Below are positions 1 to 7,823 of a stretch of 40,898 bases of DNA, piece after piece. The notes beneath the pieces are model-generated. The model did not search any database. It was not told the origin of the DNA and saw only the letters and a program-made list of their open reading frames with translations. The stretch's first letter is position 1. Each line of letters opens with the position of its first letter. Where the stretch lies: the NCBI GenBank assembly GCA_016868375.1, contig VGHA01000022.1, positions 1-40,898 of the forward strand, read 5' to 3'. This DNA comes from Betaproteobacteria bacterium (GTDB taxonomy: Bacteria; Pseudomonadota; Gammaproteobacteria; Burkholderiales; Burkholderiaceae_E). The position numbers were made by a program, and so were the translations under genes.

Positions 1-80
1 CCGACCCGGCGTTCGCTAACTGCCGCGAAGACGTAAAACTCTGGGACGTCACAGTAAGCGACGGTCTGGAAAATCTCTAA
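1..80 (+). CDS. C-terminal fragment of an unidentified small protein, cut by window edge
   Basis: An open frame enters from the left edge (first complete codon at base 3) and stops at TAA 78-80. Only about 25 residues are visible, ending in ...WDVTVSDGLENL. It lies 12 bases upstream of a degenerate MazF-like gene, so an antitoxin partner is the natural guess from gene order. The fragment shows no diagnostic motif, and the assignment is inference only. Confidence 0.35.
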   Translation, partial: DPAFANCREDVKLWDVTVSDGLENL

Positions 81-92
81 GCCAGCGGCACG

Positions 93-400
93 ATGGACCT
101 TCAACGCGGTCGTGTGTTTCGAGTCAATCTCGAGCCGATGCAAGGCAGCGAACAACAGGGCACTGCGCGGCTGTACGTCATTTTGTCTATCACGCCGCTC
201 AATGCAAGGCTGCGTCAGGTGGGCCCCCTGTCTAACTCGGCGCGTGCGTTGCCCCGTTGGTGGGGACAGCGATGCGTTTTGGCGATGGTCGGGTAACCCT
301 TTGCGCACCGCTTGCCCGTCACCGCCCGGCAACAGGGCGCGATGCGCACTGGCGGTGCGTAGTGCCCGCAATGGTGCGTTTTCGTAGGCGGAATTTGGCG
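93..400 (+). pseudogene. Decayed MazF/PemK-type endoribonuclease toxin gene
   Basis: From ATG 93 the frame reads RGRVFRVNLEP followed by GSEQQGT and then VILSITPLNA. This matches the N-terminal MazF/PemK pattern (RGdvy.vdL.P..G.EQ.G.rp.lvls...fN), the beta-barrel that carries the catalytic Arg and RNA-binding loop. The frame then loses similarity and stops at 294-296 after 67 codons, against about 110 in the family. Short MazF-like scraps continue in other frames up to about base 400 (for example GDSDAF and later VRSARNGAF, compared with the family's GG..aR and QPR..D..AR), so at least one frameshift has occurred. It looks like an inactivated toxin whose antitoxin may be the fragment just upstream. 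Bases 401-501 hold nothing recognisable. The exact 3' limit of the remnant is uncertain. Confidence 0.55.
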
Positions 401-501
401 GGTTAGGCCAACCGGCGCTCGGCACGCACCTTGCTGGGTACTTACGTCGCCGCGTCGAAAGCGGCTGGTTTCCCTTCCGAGCCTTCCCGCAGCGCCGTGC
501 C

Positions 502-2007
502 GTGCAGTCCAATCCGCTTCTCATTCGCAACGTCCAGTGTGCCGTCGAAAACGGGCACCCGCCCCGTCGAATCGACGTCTTGATCGATCGCGGAACCATC
601 GTCTCGGTTAGCGAGGCCGATTCAGCGGTAAGCGCGCTTCTGCCGCAGATTGAACGCCGGATTGATGCGTCCGATTTGATTGTCATGCCTGGGTTGGTCA
701 ACGCGCATGTTCATTCGAATGAAGCATTTGAGCGAGGGCTTTATCCATCGCTGCCGCTCGAGCGCTGGCTGGCGCGAAGCTACCCACCGCTGGGTGGGCC
801 CGACGTTCCGGCGCGCTGGCACTACCTGCGCGCAATGCTAGTCGCCTGCGATGCGATTCGATCGGGTACCGTGGCGCTGCAGGACGATTTTCTGAATCCG
901 GGTTGCGACCACGCCGCGCTCGATCACGTGGTTGAGGCGTGGTCTGACAGCGGGCTTCGTGTGTCAGTTGCCACGACCTTATCCGACCGCGCCTATCTCG
1001 ACGGTCTGCCGCACGCCCGGGCGTCCTGCGAGCTGTCGCTTGCCCGCGAACTCGATTCGCGGTCGTCGCTTCCTGTTGCCGAGCAGTCGGCCTTCTTTGT
1101 CGAAGCGCATCGTCGCTGGAACGGCAGTTCTTCAGGCCGGATCGCGATCATGCTGGGGCCGCGCGGGCCGCAACGCTGCAGCGACTCCCTGCTGCATGAT
1201 GTTGCCAGGCTGAGTCGAGACCACGGCTGTGCGGTGCATATGCACGTGCTGGAGACTCGATTACAAAGGGCTGCCTCACTCACCCAGCCAGGCGGAGGGT
1301 TTATACACCGGCTGGCCCAGTCTGGGCTCCTGAGCCCCAGCCTCACGATCAATCATGCTGTCTGGGTCGATCAATCGGACATCCAGGCCATTGCCGATTC
1401 GGGCGCGTTCGTCACCCATAACCCGCTCAGTAATCAGCGACTTGGGAGCGGTACTTCGCCTGTCAGGCGCCTGCTGGCTGCAGGGGTCCGCGTAGCGCTC
1501 GGGTCCGATGGTCCTGCAACCGGTGATACCGCGTGCATGTCGGCGGTGTTGCGCGCCGCGAGCCTTCTGCATCGAGATCCAGACTCGCCAGCCAGCGAAT
1601 GGCTGGGTCCGCATGATGCCTGGCAGATGGCGACGCAGGCCGGTGCGGGCAGCATGGGATTGGAAGACGGATGGGGAAGTCTGGCGCCAGGTGCTCCCGC
1701 TGATCTCGTGCTTCTTAATGCTCGTCACCGCGCGCTTGTTCCGCATCACGACACCGTCGCCCAGTGGGCGCTTGCCGGCGGAGCTGATCTGGTTGACAGC
1801 GTGATCGTGCGCGGGTCGATCCTGATGCGCTGCGGTCGGATCACTGCATTCAATGAAGACCAACTGCTCGATGAGGCGCGTGAGGCAGGCGAGCGTTGGC
1901 AGCGGCAGATCTGGCCGTTGCTCGAGCAGAGCGGTGCAAGGCTGGATACGTTGATTGAGCCCTTGCTTGATCGGGTGCGACGCGAAGAACTGCCGGGGAC
2001 GGGCTGA
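502..2007 (+). CDS. TRZ/ATZ (cytosine deaminase-like) metal-dependent amidohydrolase
   Basis: 501-residue amidohydrolase-superfamily enzyme (COG0402 type), which hydrolyses C-N bonds such as deaminating or dechlorinating a heterocycle, usually with one Zn or Fe. The metal-ligand pattern is complete: HxH at His69/His71 (NAHVHS), a third His in VHMHVLET (about 246-248), His285 in TINHAVW, and the catalytic Asp336 in GSDGPA. The N-terminal and C-terminal strands (DVLIDRG...; PADLVLLNA...VIVRG) form the usual composite beta-sandwich. The start is GTG 502 with only a weak Shine-Dalgarno sequence; no closer ATG keeps the domain intact. Two bases separate its stop from the permease gene, so it is the first gene of a four-gene operon with an ABC importer. 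Substrate cannot be read from sequence; a ring-bearing amine or amidine fits the neighbouring gene content. Confidence 0.85.
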   Translation: MQSNPLLIRNVQCAVENGHPPRRIDVLIDRGTIVSVSEADSAVSALLPQIERRIDASDLIVMPGLVNAHVHSNEAFERGLYPSLPLERWLARSYPPLGGPDVPARWHYLRAMLVACDAIRSGTVALQDDFLNPGCDHAALDHVVEAWSDSGLRVSVATTLSDRAYLDGLPHARASCELSLARELDSRSSLPVAEQSAFFVEAHRRWNGSSSGRIAIMLGPRGPQRCSDSLLHDVARLSRDHGCAVHMHVLETRLQRAASLTQPGGGFIHRLAQSGLLSPSLTINHAVWVDQSDIQAIADSGAFVTHNPLSNQRLGSGTSPVRRLLAAGVRVALGSDGPATGDTACMSAVLRAASLLHRDPDSPASEWLGPHDAWQMATQAGAGSMGLEDGWGSLAPGAPADLVLLNARHRALVPHHDTVAQWALAGGADLVDSVIVRGSILMRCGRITAFNEDQLLDEAREAGERWQRQIWPLLEQSGARLDTLIEPLLDRVRREELPGTG

Positions 2008-2009
2008 CG

Positions 2010-2663
2010 ATGGATTTTGAATGGACAATTTTTGTTGACACGCTACCGTCGCTTGCGCGCGGTGCGCTGGTAACCGCACAGCTTGCCTTGGCTTCGGCGG
2101 TGCTGGGATTGGCAATCGGCGTGCTGGGCGGTCTAGCACGCGTCTCAAGTAAACCGTTACTGCGCAGGGCGGCTGGGTTTTACGTCACCGTCGTTCGTGG
2201 GTTACCGCTTCTCGTAATCCTCCTGTTTCTTTACTACGGCCTCCCCTCGCTTGGGGTTTTGCTGCCCGCCATCGCAGTGGCAATTCTTGCGCTGGCGCTG
2301 ACCAACGGCGCTTACGTCACCGAGATTGTCCGCAGCGGGATCGAATCCATAGACCGCGGGCAGATGCGGGCTGCGCGATCACTTGGCATGTCTTACCCGA
2401 TGGCGATGCGGCGAATCATTCTTCCGCAGGCAATGCGCCGGGTGCTCGCTCCGCTCACCAACGAATCGATCACGCTGATCAAGAACACTGCACTGGTTTC
2501 CGTGATTGCCATATCGGACCTGCTACGGGCAGGTGTTGATGCGATGACCTGGAAGGCCAATACCTTCAGCCCTTTCGCAGGGGTCGGGCTTTTCTATCTG
2601 GCACTGACCCTTCCCCTGTTGGCGCTGACGGGTTGGCTCGAGCGGCGATACCGGATTCACTGA
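2010..2663 (+). CDS. Polar amino-acid-type ABC transporter permease
   Basis: 217-residue inner-membrane permease of the HisM/GlnP family. It has about five hydrophobic segments and the family's cytoplasmic EAA-like loop, here ESIDRGQMRAARSLGMSYP...RRIILPQA, which docks to the ATPase. It starts at ATG 2010, two bases after the amidohydrolase stop, and is followed after three bases by the ATPase gene. Only one permease gene is present, so a homodimeric channel is expected. Its linkage to an amidohydrolase suggests import of a small zwitterionic or amide-containing compound that the amidohydrolase then attacks; this is inference. Confidence 0.9.
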   Translation: MDFEWTIFVDTLPSLARGALVTAQLALASAVLGLAIGVLGGLARVSSKPLLRRAAGFYVTVVRGLPLLVILLFLYYGLPSLGVLLPAIAVAILALALTNGAYVTEIVRSGIESIDRGQMRAARSLGMSYPMAMRRIILPQAMRRVLAPLTNESITLIKNTALVSVIAISDLLRAGVDAMTWKANTFSPFAGVGLFYLALTLPLLALTGWLERRYRIH

Positions 2664-2666
2664 CCC

Positions 2667-3452
2667 ATGCTGATCATCCGAAACCTTCATAAACGATATG
2701 GGCAGCACGATGTCCTGAAAGGTATCGACCTGACCGTTGCCCGGGGTGAGGTTGTGGTGCTGATAGGTCCATCGGGATCCGGGAAAAGCACCCTTCTGTC
2801 GTGTGTCAATTTTCTCGAGCCGTTCGAGCAGGGCGAAGTGCGCGTCGATGGGGAGCCTGTTGGGTGGAGCACGGGCGCGGACGGGATGCGCGTGCGACAA
2901 ACCGATCGCGAACTCGACCGACTGAGGCGGGGAATCGGAATCGTCTTTCAGCAGTTCAATTTGTTTCCTCACCGAGATGTGATTGGAAATCTGGTTGAGG
3001 CGCCGATTCATGTGCTCAAACAAGCGCCCGATCAGGCACGTCGTGAGGCATTGACCTGCCTGGAAAAAGTGGGCCTGTCTGATAAGGCGACGGCGTTTCC
3101 AGGTGAGCTGTCGGGCGGTCAGCAGCAGCGGGTGGCCATCGCCCGCTGCCTGATGATGAAGCCCAAGCTGATGCTATTTGATGAGGTGACCTCTGCTCTG
3201 GATCCGGAACTGGTGGGCGAGGTGCTCGCAGTCATGAAGCAGCTTAGAGACGACGGCATGACCATGCTGGTCGTCACCCATGAAATGGGTTTTGCCCGCG
3301 AGGCAGCGGACCGCGTGGTGTTTATGGACGCAGGACTCATCGTTGAGCAGGGCGCGCCGGATCAGATTTTTCTTGCGCCTCGTGAGCCCAGAACGCAATC
3401 GTTTCTTGCACGGTTCACCAGCGCGCACCCAAGCCCGGATGCACGTGGTTGA
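2667..3452 (+). CDS. Polar amino-acid-type ABC transporter ATP-binding protein (GlnQ-like)
   Basis: 261-residue ATPase that drives the adjacent permease. Walker A is GPSGSGKST, the Q-loop is in FQQFNLF, the ABC signature is LSGGQQQR, Walker B is [13 protein letters not shown], and the H-loop is VTHEMGFA. Length and motif order are normal for GlnQ/HisP. A short acidic insert of about 15 residues (around [18 protein letters not shown]) sits before the Q-loop, as in several members of the family. The start ATG 2667 lies three bases after the permease stop, and the binding-protein gene follows after 35 bases. Confidence 0.92.
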   Translation: MLIIRNLHKRYGQHDVLKGIDLTVARGEVVVLIGPSGSGKSTLLSCVNFLEPFEQGEVRVDGEPVGWSTGADGMRVRQTDRELDRLRRGIGIVFQQFNLFPHRDVIGNLVEAPIHVLKQAPDQARREALTCLEKVGLSDKATAFPGELSGGQQQRVAIARCLMMKPKLMLFDEVTSALDPELVGEVLAVMKQLRDDGMTMLVVTHEMGFAREAADRVVFMDAGLIVEQGAPDQIFLAPREPRTQSFLARFTSAHPSPDARG

Positions 3453-3487
3453 TCCGATCCCTTACCCCCATCGAGACGGAGTCAGAA

Positions 3488-4267
3488 ATGCCTAAAGATC
3501 ATATTTCCTTTGCACGGCGGCGTTTTGCAAGCATGGCGGCCCTTGGGGTCGCAGTGCCGGGCCTGGTTGGCGCCCAGAGCAATACGCTGGAGTCGATCCG
3601 CTCAAAAGGCGTGATGACGATCGGCAACGGCGGTGCCTTCCCGCCTTTTGAGTTCATCGAGAATGGGCAACTTGTCGGATTCGATATCGACTTAGGTAAC
3701 GAAATCTGCCGAAGACTTGGGGTCAAAGCCCAATGGGAGAAGATAGATTTTTCCGGGCTGATCGCGGCGCTCACTTCCCGACGGGTCGATGTGCTCATTA
3801 CCGCAATGACCAAAACCAATGAGCGCGCCGAGCGAATCGCGTTTTCCACCTCGTACTACAACTCCGGTATTGCTGCGGCTTCACGCGCAAACGCCGTCGT
3901 GAAAACCGCCGAGGATTTGGTTGGAAAAATCGTGGCGGTGCAGGTGGGAACTGCCGGCGAGCGATTTGTTCGCGACAACTATGGCAGCAAGGTCAAGCAG
4001 ATCAAGACTTTCAACGAGTTCCCCCTGGCTTTTGCTGATGTCGAGTCTGGCCGATCCGACGTCGTGGTCAACACACTTCCGGTACTGAAGTACAACGCCT
4101 CGAGGCGGGGCGGTAAGCTGGTTCTGTCGGAGCCGTTTGATTCCCGAGAAGTCGGTATCAACACGCGGCTCGGTGATACCGAATTCATGGCCGAGATCAA
4201 CAGGATTCTGGCTGATTTGAAGAAGGATGGGTTCCTGGAAAAGCTGGATGCGAAGTGGTTCAAGTAA
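3488..4267 (+). CDS. Polar amino-acid-type ABC transporter periplasmic substrate-binding protein
   Basis: 259-residue solute-binding protein (SBP_bac_3 fold). The start is ATG 3488 with GGAG about six bases upstream; a TTG 39 bases earlier would add residues that look like leader rather than protein. The N-terminus has RRRF and a hydrophobic stretch ending in VGAQS, a Sec or Tat export signal cleaved near Ala-Gln. The family pattern is clear: GVMTIGNGGAFPPFEF, GFDIDLGNEICRRLG, DFSGLIAAL, DVLITAMTKTNER (here D..It.mt.t.eR) and a C-terminal LKKDGFLEKLDAKWF. It is last in the amidohydrolase operon and is followed by a strong hairpin. Ligand unknown. Confidence 0.9.
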   Translation: MPKDHISFARRRFASMAALGVAVPGLVGAQSNTLESIRSKGVMTIGNGGAFPPFEFIENGQLVGFDIDLGNEICRRLGVKAQWEKIDFSGLIAALTSRRVDVLITAMTKTNERAERIAFSTSYYNSGIAAASRANAVVKTAEDLVGKIVAVQVGTAGERFVRDNYGSKVKQIKTFNEFPLAFADVESGRSDVVVNTLPVLKYNASRRGGKLVLSEPFDSREVGINTRLGDTEFMAEINRILADLKKDGFLEKLDAKWFK

Positions 4268-4278
4268 CCATGAGGCAC

Positions 4279-4303
4279 GCGCCGTCTGATTAACAGACGG
4301 CGC
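4279..4303. terminator. Convergent-gene terminator hairpin
   Basis: A perfect 10-bp inverted repeat (arms 4279-4288 and 4294-4303) with a five-base loop lies between the binding-protein stop at 4267 and the convergent gene ending at 4324. The stem is GC-rich. The run of T after it on the plus strand is weak (ttgttga), so it is a moderate intrinsic terminator, possibly serving both strands. Confidence 0.7.
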
Positions 4304-4323
4304 TTGTTGATCGCTCGAGCGGT

Positions 4324-5772
4324 CTATTTCGCTACAACGGCCGACACCGTATCCGGCGCCAGTTCATGGTGCGATTGAGAATCGAACTCGGTCCGTGTTG
4401 CCTCCGCGCCCTCAAGAAACAGGGCACGGGTGATTCCCGAGACGATGCGCGGAGCGGTGTATCGGATATTGCTGTTCGAAGCAGAACTTGGTCCAAGGCT
4501 AAGCGTTGCGCCTCGGAAGATCGCAAAAATTCGACTGGCCCATGGCGCGGTGCCTGGCACCTTTTCGGTGAACGCGCCGAACCTGTCCAGGTAGGGGAAT
4601 CTGGCGAGCCGGGTATCTTCCTGGTCGGCCGCCGGTGTGAAGCGGTCACCCCAGAGCGCGATGTGCGGGGTCACCGAAGCGAGTTCTTGCCGCTGGGATA
4701 GATCCACCGTGATGCCCGTTCCGGCAATCACGAAATCGAACTCCAGAGATCCCTGGGGTGTTTCCACTGCCACGGCACCATTCTTCTCACGTACCGACAA
4801 CCATGGCGTGCCGGGCCGTAGCCGGAAGCCAGGAAGCGAAGTGGCTTTTTTGAAAGTAGGTTCGGGCGGGGGTTGGCTGATGTCGTAGAGGCGCTTCATG
4901 TAGTGCCAGCGCTCGGCATCGGGAAGTTCGGGATAGTGGGCAAGGTACCCTGCAAACTCCATCCACCGCCGTGGGTTCGCCAGCGGCAGCTGCGGCCTGC
5001 GAAAGCAAAGCTCCGCTGAACGCGCGCCGGCTTCAAGCGCTGCGCTGGCATTGTCAAAGCTCGATGCGCCTGCACCCAGAATGCCAATCCGCGCGCCTCG
5101 CAGCGCCGTGAAGTCAATCAGATCGTTGGTGTGCGCATGGAGAGACTTCGGAAGACCGTCGAAAATCGGTGGCTTCACGCGCGCGCCACTTCCCTCGGCG
5201 CCAGTTGCCAACACGACCGTTCGAGACCGAAAGCGTTCAATCGTTCCGTCTGCGCACTGCACCTCCAGCTCAAACCTGTTTGCGCTTACCGGGGTAACTC
5301 GCGTGACACGTCGTTCCGGGCGGACGTCGATTCCCGTGACGTCGCGATGCCAGTTGAGATATCCCTGCCAGTCCGGTCGCGAGATTCGGAACAGCTTCTC
5401 CCATCCATCGCGCCCGTGCTGTGCTTCGTACCAGGCGCGGAAGCTGAGGCTACCTATGCCCATATCGGGGCCTGTGAGGTCCTTGGGTGTGCGCAGCATG
5501 ATCATGCGGGCGAAGGTGAGCCAAGGACCTGCAAGTCCCGGCGGGTTTGCATCGAATACCACCACACGCTGGACGCGCTCGCGCAGCAGACCGAACGCCA
5601 GACTCTGCCCGTATTGGCCTCCGCCCACGATTGCGCAGTCCAACACATCTTCGTCGCCGGGTTCGGTGCGGACCCAGGGACGTGCGGGATAGTTCAGGCA
5701 CTCGAGATCGAAGTTGACGCGCTCGCGGAGTGCTTCAAGCCCAGAGGGCAGAGCGCCGGATGGGTGTGGCAT
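4324..5772 (-). CDS. FAD/NAD(P)-binding flavin monooxygenase-like oxidoreductase (copy 1)
   Basis: 482-residue two-dinucleotide-domain flavoprotein of the FMO/N-hydroxylase class. The N-terminal FAD site is DCAIVGGGQYG (about residue 45), and the NAD(P)H Rossmann motif is GARIGILGAGASSFDNA (about residue 225). Later hallmarks are VLATGAEGSG and DFVIAGTGI. ATG 5772 is preferred because GGAG lies six bases upstream; a TTG 12 bases earlier has none. It is the last gene of a minus-strand set behind the nitrile-hydratase-like domain gene (45-base gap). A clear paralogue lies at 14621-16099: both share FARM..LRTPK, the GILG.GAS.FDNA site and EFAG.L.H.PEL. The likely role is oxygenation or N-hydroxylation of a small nitrogen compound with NADPH and O2; substrate unknown. 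Confidence 0.8.
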   Translation of the reverse strand: MPHPSGALPSGLEALRERVNFDLECLNYPARPWVRTEPGDEDVLDCAIVGGGQYGQSLAFGLLRERVQRVVVFDANPPGLAGPWLTFARMIMLRTPKDLTGPDMGIGSLSFRAWYEAQHGRDGWEKLFRISRPDWQGYLNWHRDVTGIDVRPERRVTRVTPVSANRFELEVQCADGTIERFRSRTVVLATGAEGSGARVKPPIFDGLPKSLHAHTNDLIDFTALRGARIGILGAGASSFDNASAALEAGARSAELCFRRPQLPLANPRRWMEFAGYLAHYPELPDAERWHYMKRLYDISQPPPEPTFKKATSLPGFRLRPGTPWLSVREKNGAVAVETPQGSLEFDFVIAGTGITVDLSQRQELASVTPHIALWGDRFTPAADQEDTRLARFPYLDRFGAFTEKVPGTAPWASRIFAIFRGATLSLGPSSASNSNIRYTAPRIVSGITRALFLEGAEATRTEFDSQSHHELAPDTVSAVVAK

Positions 5773-5817
5773 GGGAAGCTCCAAACATAGATCGGGCAGA
5801 CTGAACCGGTTGCGGAC

Positions 5818-6120
5818 TCAGACTGGTTCCAGATACGGGCTGAATACATCGACCAGGACGCGGTGGGTCGTGACGGATGCGCTATGGGGCCAGAGGTCAT
5901 TGGGGTCGAATGCCAGCAGGTAGACGCCGACCCAGGGCGCGTCTCGGTTACCCCGCGCCAAGTCCTCTGGGTTCGGGAAGTCGCCCCAGTCGCGGATAAC
6001 CTCTCCGACACGGCCCTCGATGAAGCCTGGCGTGCGACTGTGGCCAGGTCTTGAGATGGGTCGTACCCGAAGACGTTGCCCGACCTGCCAGCGGCCGGTG
6101 AAGTTTGGATCACCAGACAT
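5818..6120 (-). CDS. Stand-alone nitrile hydratase beta-subunit C-terminal (SH3-like) domain
   Basis: 100-residue protein matching the C-terminal half of the nitrile hydratase beta subunit (the alpha subunit of thiocyanate hydrolase). It reads VGQRLRVRP, RPGHSRTPGFIEGRVGEV (family: pgHtR.P.y.rGk.G.I), then FDPNDLW, and ends VDVFSPYLEP (family: vd..esYLEP). No N-terminal beta half is attached. That half is found fused to the alpha-type subunit at 10757-11809, so the enzyme appears to be assembled from two polypeptides encoded 4.6 kb apart. ATG 6120 has GAGAG nearby and follows the permease stop by eight bases. The gene is co-transcribed with the ABC importer and the flavoprotein. The family assignment is firm; joint function with the distant gene is inference. 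Confidence 0.82.
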   Translation of the reverse strand: MSGDPNFTGRWQVGQRLRVRPISRPGHSRTPGFIEGRVGEVIRDWGDFPNPEDLARGNRDAPWVGVYLLAFDPNDLWPHSASVTTHRVLVDVFSPYLEPV

Positions 6121-6128
6121 CGTAACTC

Positions 6129-6881
6129 TCAGCGGTATGCCCAGCCCGTGAAGCGTCGCTCTACGATGACCATGGCTGCGTAGAGCACGATTCCGAGGAT
6201 TGCGAGCGCCAGAAGGCCTGCGAAAACGAGCGGGACTTGGAAGGCGGCCTGCGCACTCAGCATCAGATGCCCGACGCCCTTATTCGAGCCCACGGTTTCC
6301 GCCATCACCGACCCCACGAAAGCCAGGGTGATCGCGACCTTGAGCGAGCTGAAGAAATACGGCATTGAGCGCGGCAGGCCAATCTTGCGGATGATTTCCC
6401 AGCGGGTCGCGCCGAGCGCCCGAAGCACATCGCGAAGCTCAGGCTCGGTGGTTGCGAGGCCGGTTGCGACGTTAACGACGATTGGAAAAAACGAGATCAG
6501 AAATGCGGTAAGGACGGCTGGCAGGCTGCCAACCCCGAACCATAGGATCAGGACTGGGACGATTGCAACTTTGGGGATCGAGTTAAAGCCGATCATTACC
6601 GGGTAAAGCGCTTCATAAAGACCTCGACTTGCACCGATGATCGCGCCCAGAAGCAGCCCGACGAACGTCGCGATTCCAAATCCGACCAACGTGGTCCAAA
6701 GCGTGACGGCGGAGTTGTCGATCAGGGTCGATCTGAAGTTCCATCCTGCTTCTGCAATGGTGCTTGGAGCCGGCAAAAACGAGGGTGGAATTGCAAAACT
6801 TACACAGGCGATCTCCCATATGGCGAAGAGAGACAGCGTGAAAAGCGCTGGCCAGACAACATAGGTCGGAAGGCGGTTCAT
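6129..6881 (-). CDS. ABC transporter permease, SsuC/TauC/ThiX type
   Basis: 250-residue inner-membrane permease (BPD_transp_1) with about six hydrophobic segments. The EAA-like ATPase-contact loop reads ELRDVLRALGATRWEIIRKIGLP, close to the consensus of the sulfonate/nitrate/taurine and thiamine-pyrimidine importers. The start is ATG 6881. The ATPase gene ends 17 bases upstream, and the nitrile-hydratase-domain gene starts eight bases after its stop, so translation of all three is probably coupled. The matching binding protein is transcribed divergently from 7824. Confidence 0.9.
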   Translation of the reverse strand: MNRLPTYVVWPALFTLSLFAIWEIACVSFAIPPSFLPAPSTIAEAGWNFRSTLIDNSAVTLWTTLVGFGIATFVGLLLGAIIGASRGLYEALYPVMIGFNSIPKVAIVPVLILWFGVGSLPAVLTAFLISFFPIVVNVATGLATTEPELRDVLRALGATRWEIIRKIGLPRSMPYFFSSLKVAITLAFVGSVMAETVGSNKGVGHLMLSAQAAFQVPLVFAGLLALAILGIVLYAAMVIVERRFTGWAYR

Positions 6882-6898
6882 GAGGCGTCTCCTGCCGA

Positions 6899-7684
6899 TC
6901 AGTGATGAATATAGCTGCGCAGCAGCTGAACGGTTTCGGTAAAGGCGGCGCTGTAGGTGATGCTGAGGTCGCGTGGGCGGGGAAGATCAACCTCATGCCG
7001 AAGAATGATCCGGCCAGGACGGGGCGAAAATACGTAGACGGTATCGGCCAGAAAAGTCGCTTCGCGAAGGTCGTGCGTCACCAGCATGACCGTGACGCCG
7101 CGCTCGCGCTGCAGATCGCGCAGCGTGCACCACAGGTCTTCACGCGTGAAAGCATCGAGCGCACCAAACGGTTCATCAAGCAGCAGGATCTCTGGCTGGT
7201 GGATCAGTGCTCTGCAGATCGAGGTGCGCTGCTGCATGCCCCCTGACAGTTCCCAGGGGAACTTTGATCCGAACCCTTTAAGTCCCACACGCTCCAACAA
7301 TGCTTCGACCTTGGCCACATATTCCGCCCGGTGAGAGCCGATTCGGCGCTTGTGCGGTTCAACGACTTCAAGCGGCAGCATGACGTTATCGACCGTGTTT
7401 CGCCATGGCAGCAGGTTGGCGGCCTGAAAAGCCATTCCAACCGATTTAAGGGGCCCCGCGATTTCGCGGTCTTCCACCAGTGCTACCCCGCCGCTGATCG
7501 GAACAAGCCCGGAGATGATCTTCATCAGGGTGCTTTTTCCGCAGCCCGAGGGGCCGACCACCGCGACAAATTCACCGCGTCGAATCGACAGGTCGATCTC
7601 GTCGATGGCGAGCGTTGCCTTGGGCCCCTGACCGTAGCGCAGCGACACCTTTTCAAGACGCACAAGGTTTTGGACAGCAGACAT
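6899..7684 (-). CDS. ABC transporter ATP-binding protein, SsuB/TauB/ThiZ type
   Basis: 261-residue ATPase. Walker A is GPSGCGKST, the Q-loop is in AFQAANLLPWR, the signature is LSGGMQQR, Walker B is ILLLDEPFGALD, and the H-loop is VTHDLREA. The pair of FQ..NLLPW and DEPFGALD is typical of the nitrate/sulfonate/taurine class. ATG 7684 opens the minus-strand set and faces the binding-protein gene across about 139 bases that must hold both promoters. Confidence 0.92.
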   Translation of the reverse strand: MSAVQNLVRLEKVSLRYGQGPKATLAIDEIDLSIRRGEFVAVVGPSGCGKSTLMKIISGLVPISGGVALVEDREIAGPLKSVGMAFQAANLLPWRNTVDNVMLPLEVVEPHKRRIGSHRAEYVAKVEALLERVGLKGFGSKFPWELSGGMQQRTSICRALIHQPEILLLDEPFGALDAFTREDLWCTLRDLQRERGVTVMLVTHDLREATFLADTVYVFSPRPGRIILRHEVDLPRPRDLSITYSAAFTETVQLLRSYIHH

Positions 7685-7747
7685 GGCGTTGAGTGCAATG
7701 AGCTTTGACCATTTTGACTAAGCAAGCCGCGTGCCTCGATACGGTGC

Positions 7748-7765
7748 ACATCACGGGCATGATGT
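7748..7765. promoter_or_regulatory. Operator-like inverted repeat in the divergent ABC promoter region
   Basis: Six-base arms (7748-7753 and 7760-7765) separated by six bases form an 18-bp palindrome in the 139-base gap between the divergent ATPase and binding-protein genes. It lies 59-76 bases upstream of ATG 7824. A TTGACT at 7714-7719 on the plus strand could be a -35 box, but the best -10 match (GATACG, 18-bp spacer) is poor. Size and position fit a LysR- or GntR-type site; no such regulator is encoded in the window. Confidence 0.35.
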
Positions 7766-7823
7766 TTGCGATCTGACCGACGTGCCTCTCAACCCATCCC
7801 TCCCATTCAAAGGATTCGAGATC

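Noticed and set aside
1276-2148. A 290-codon minus-strand frame
   Set aside because: Antisense to the amidohydrolase and permease genes; no motif.
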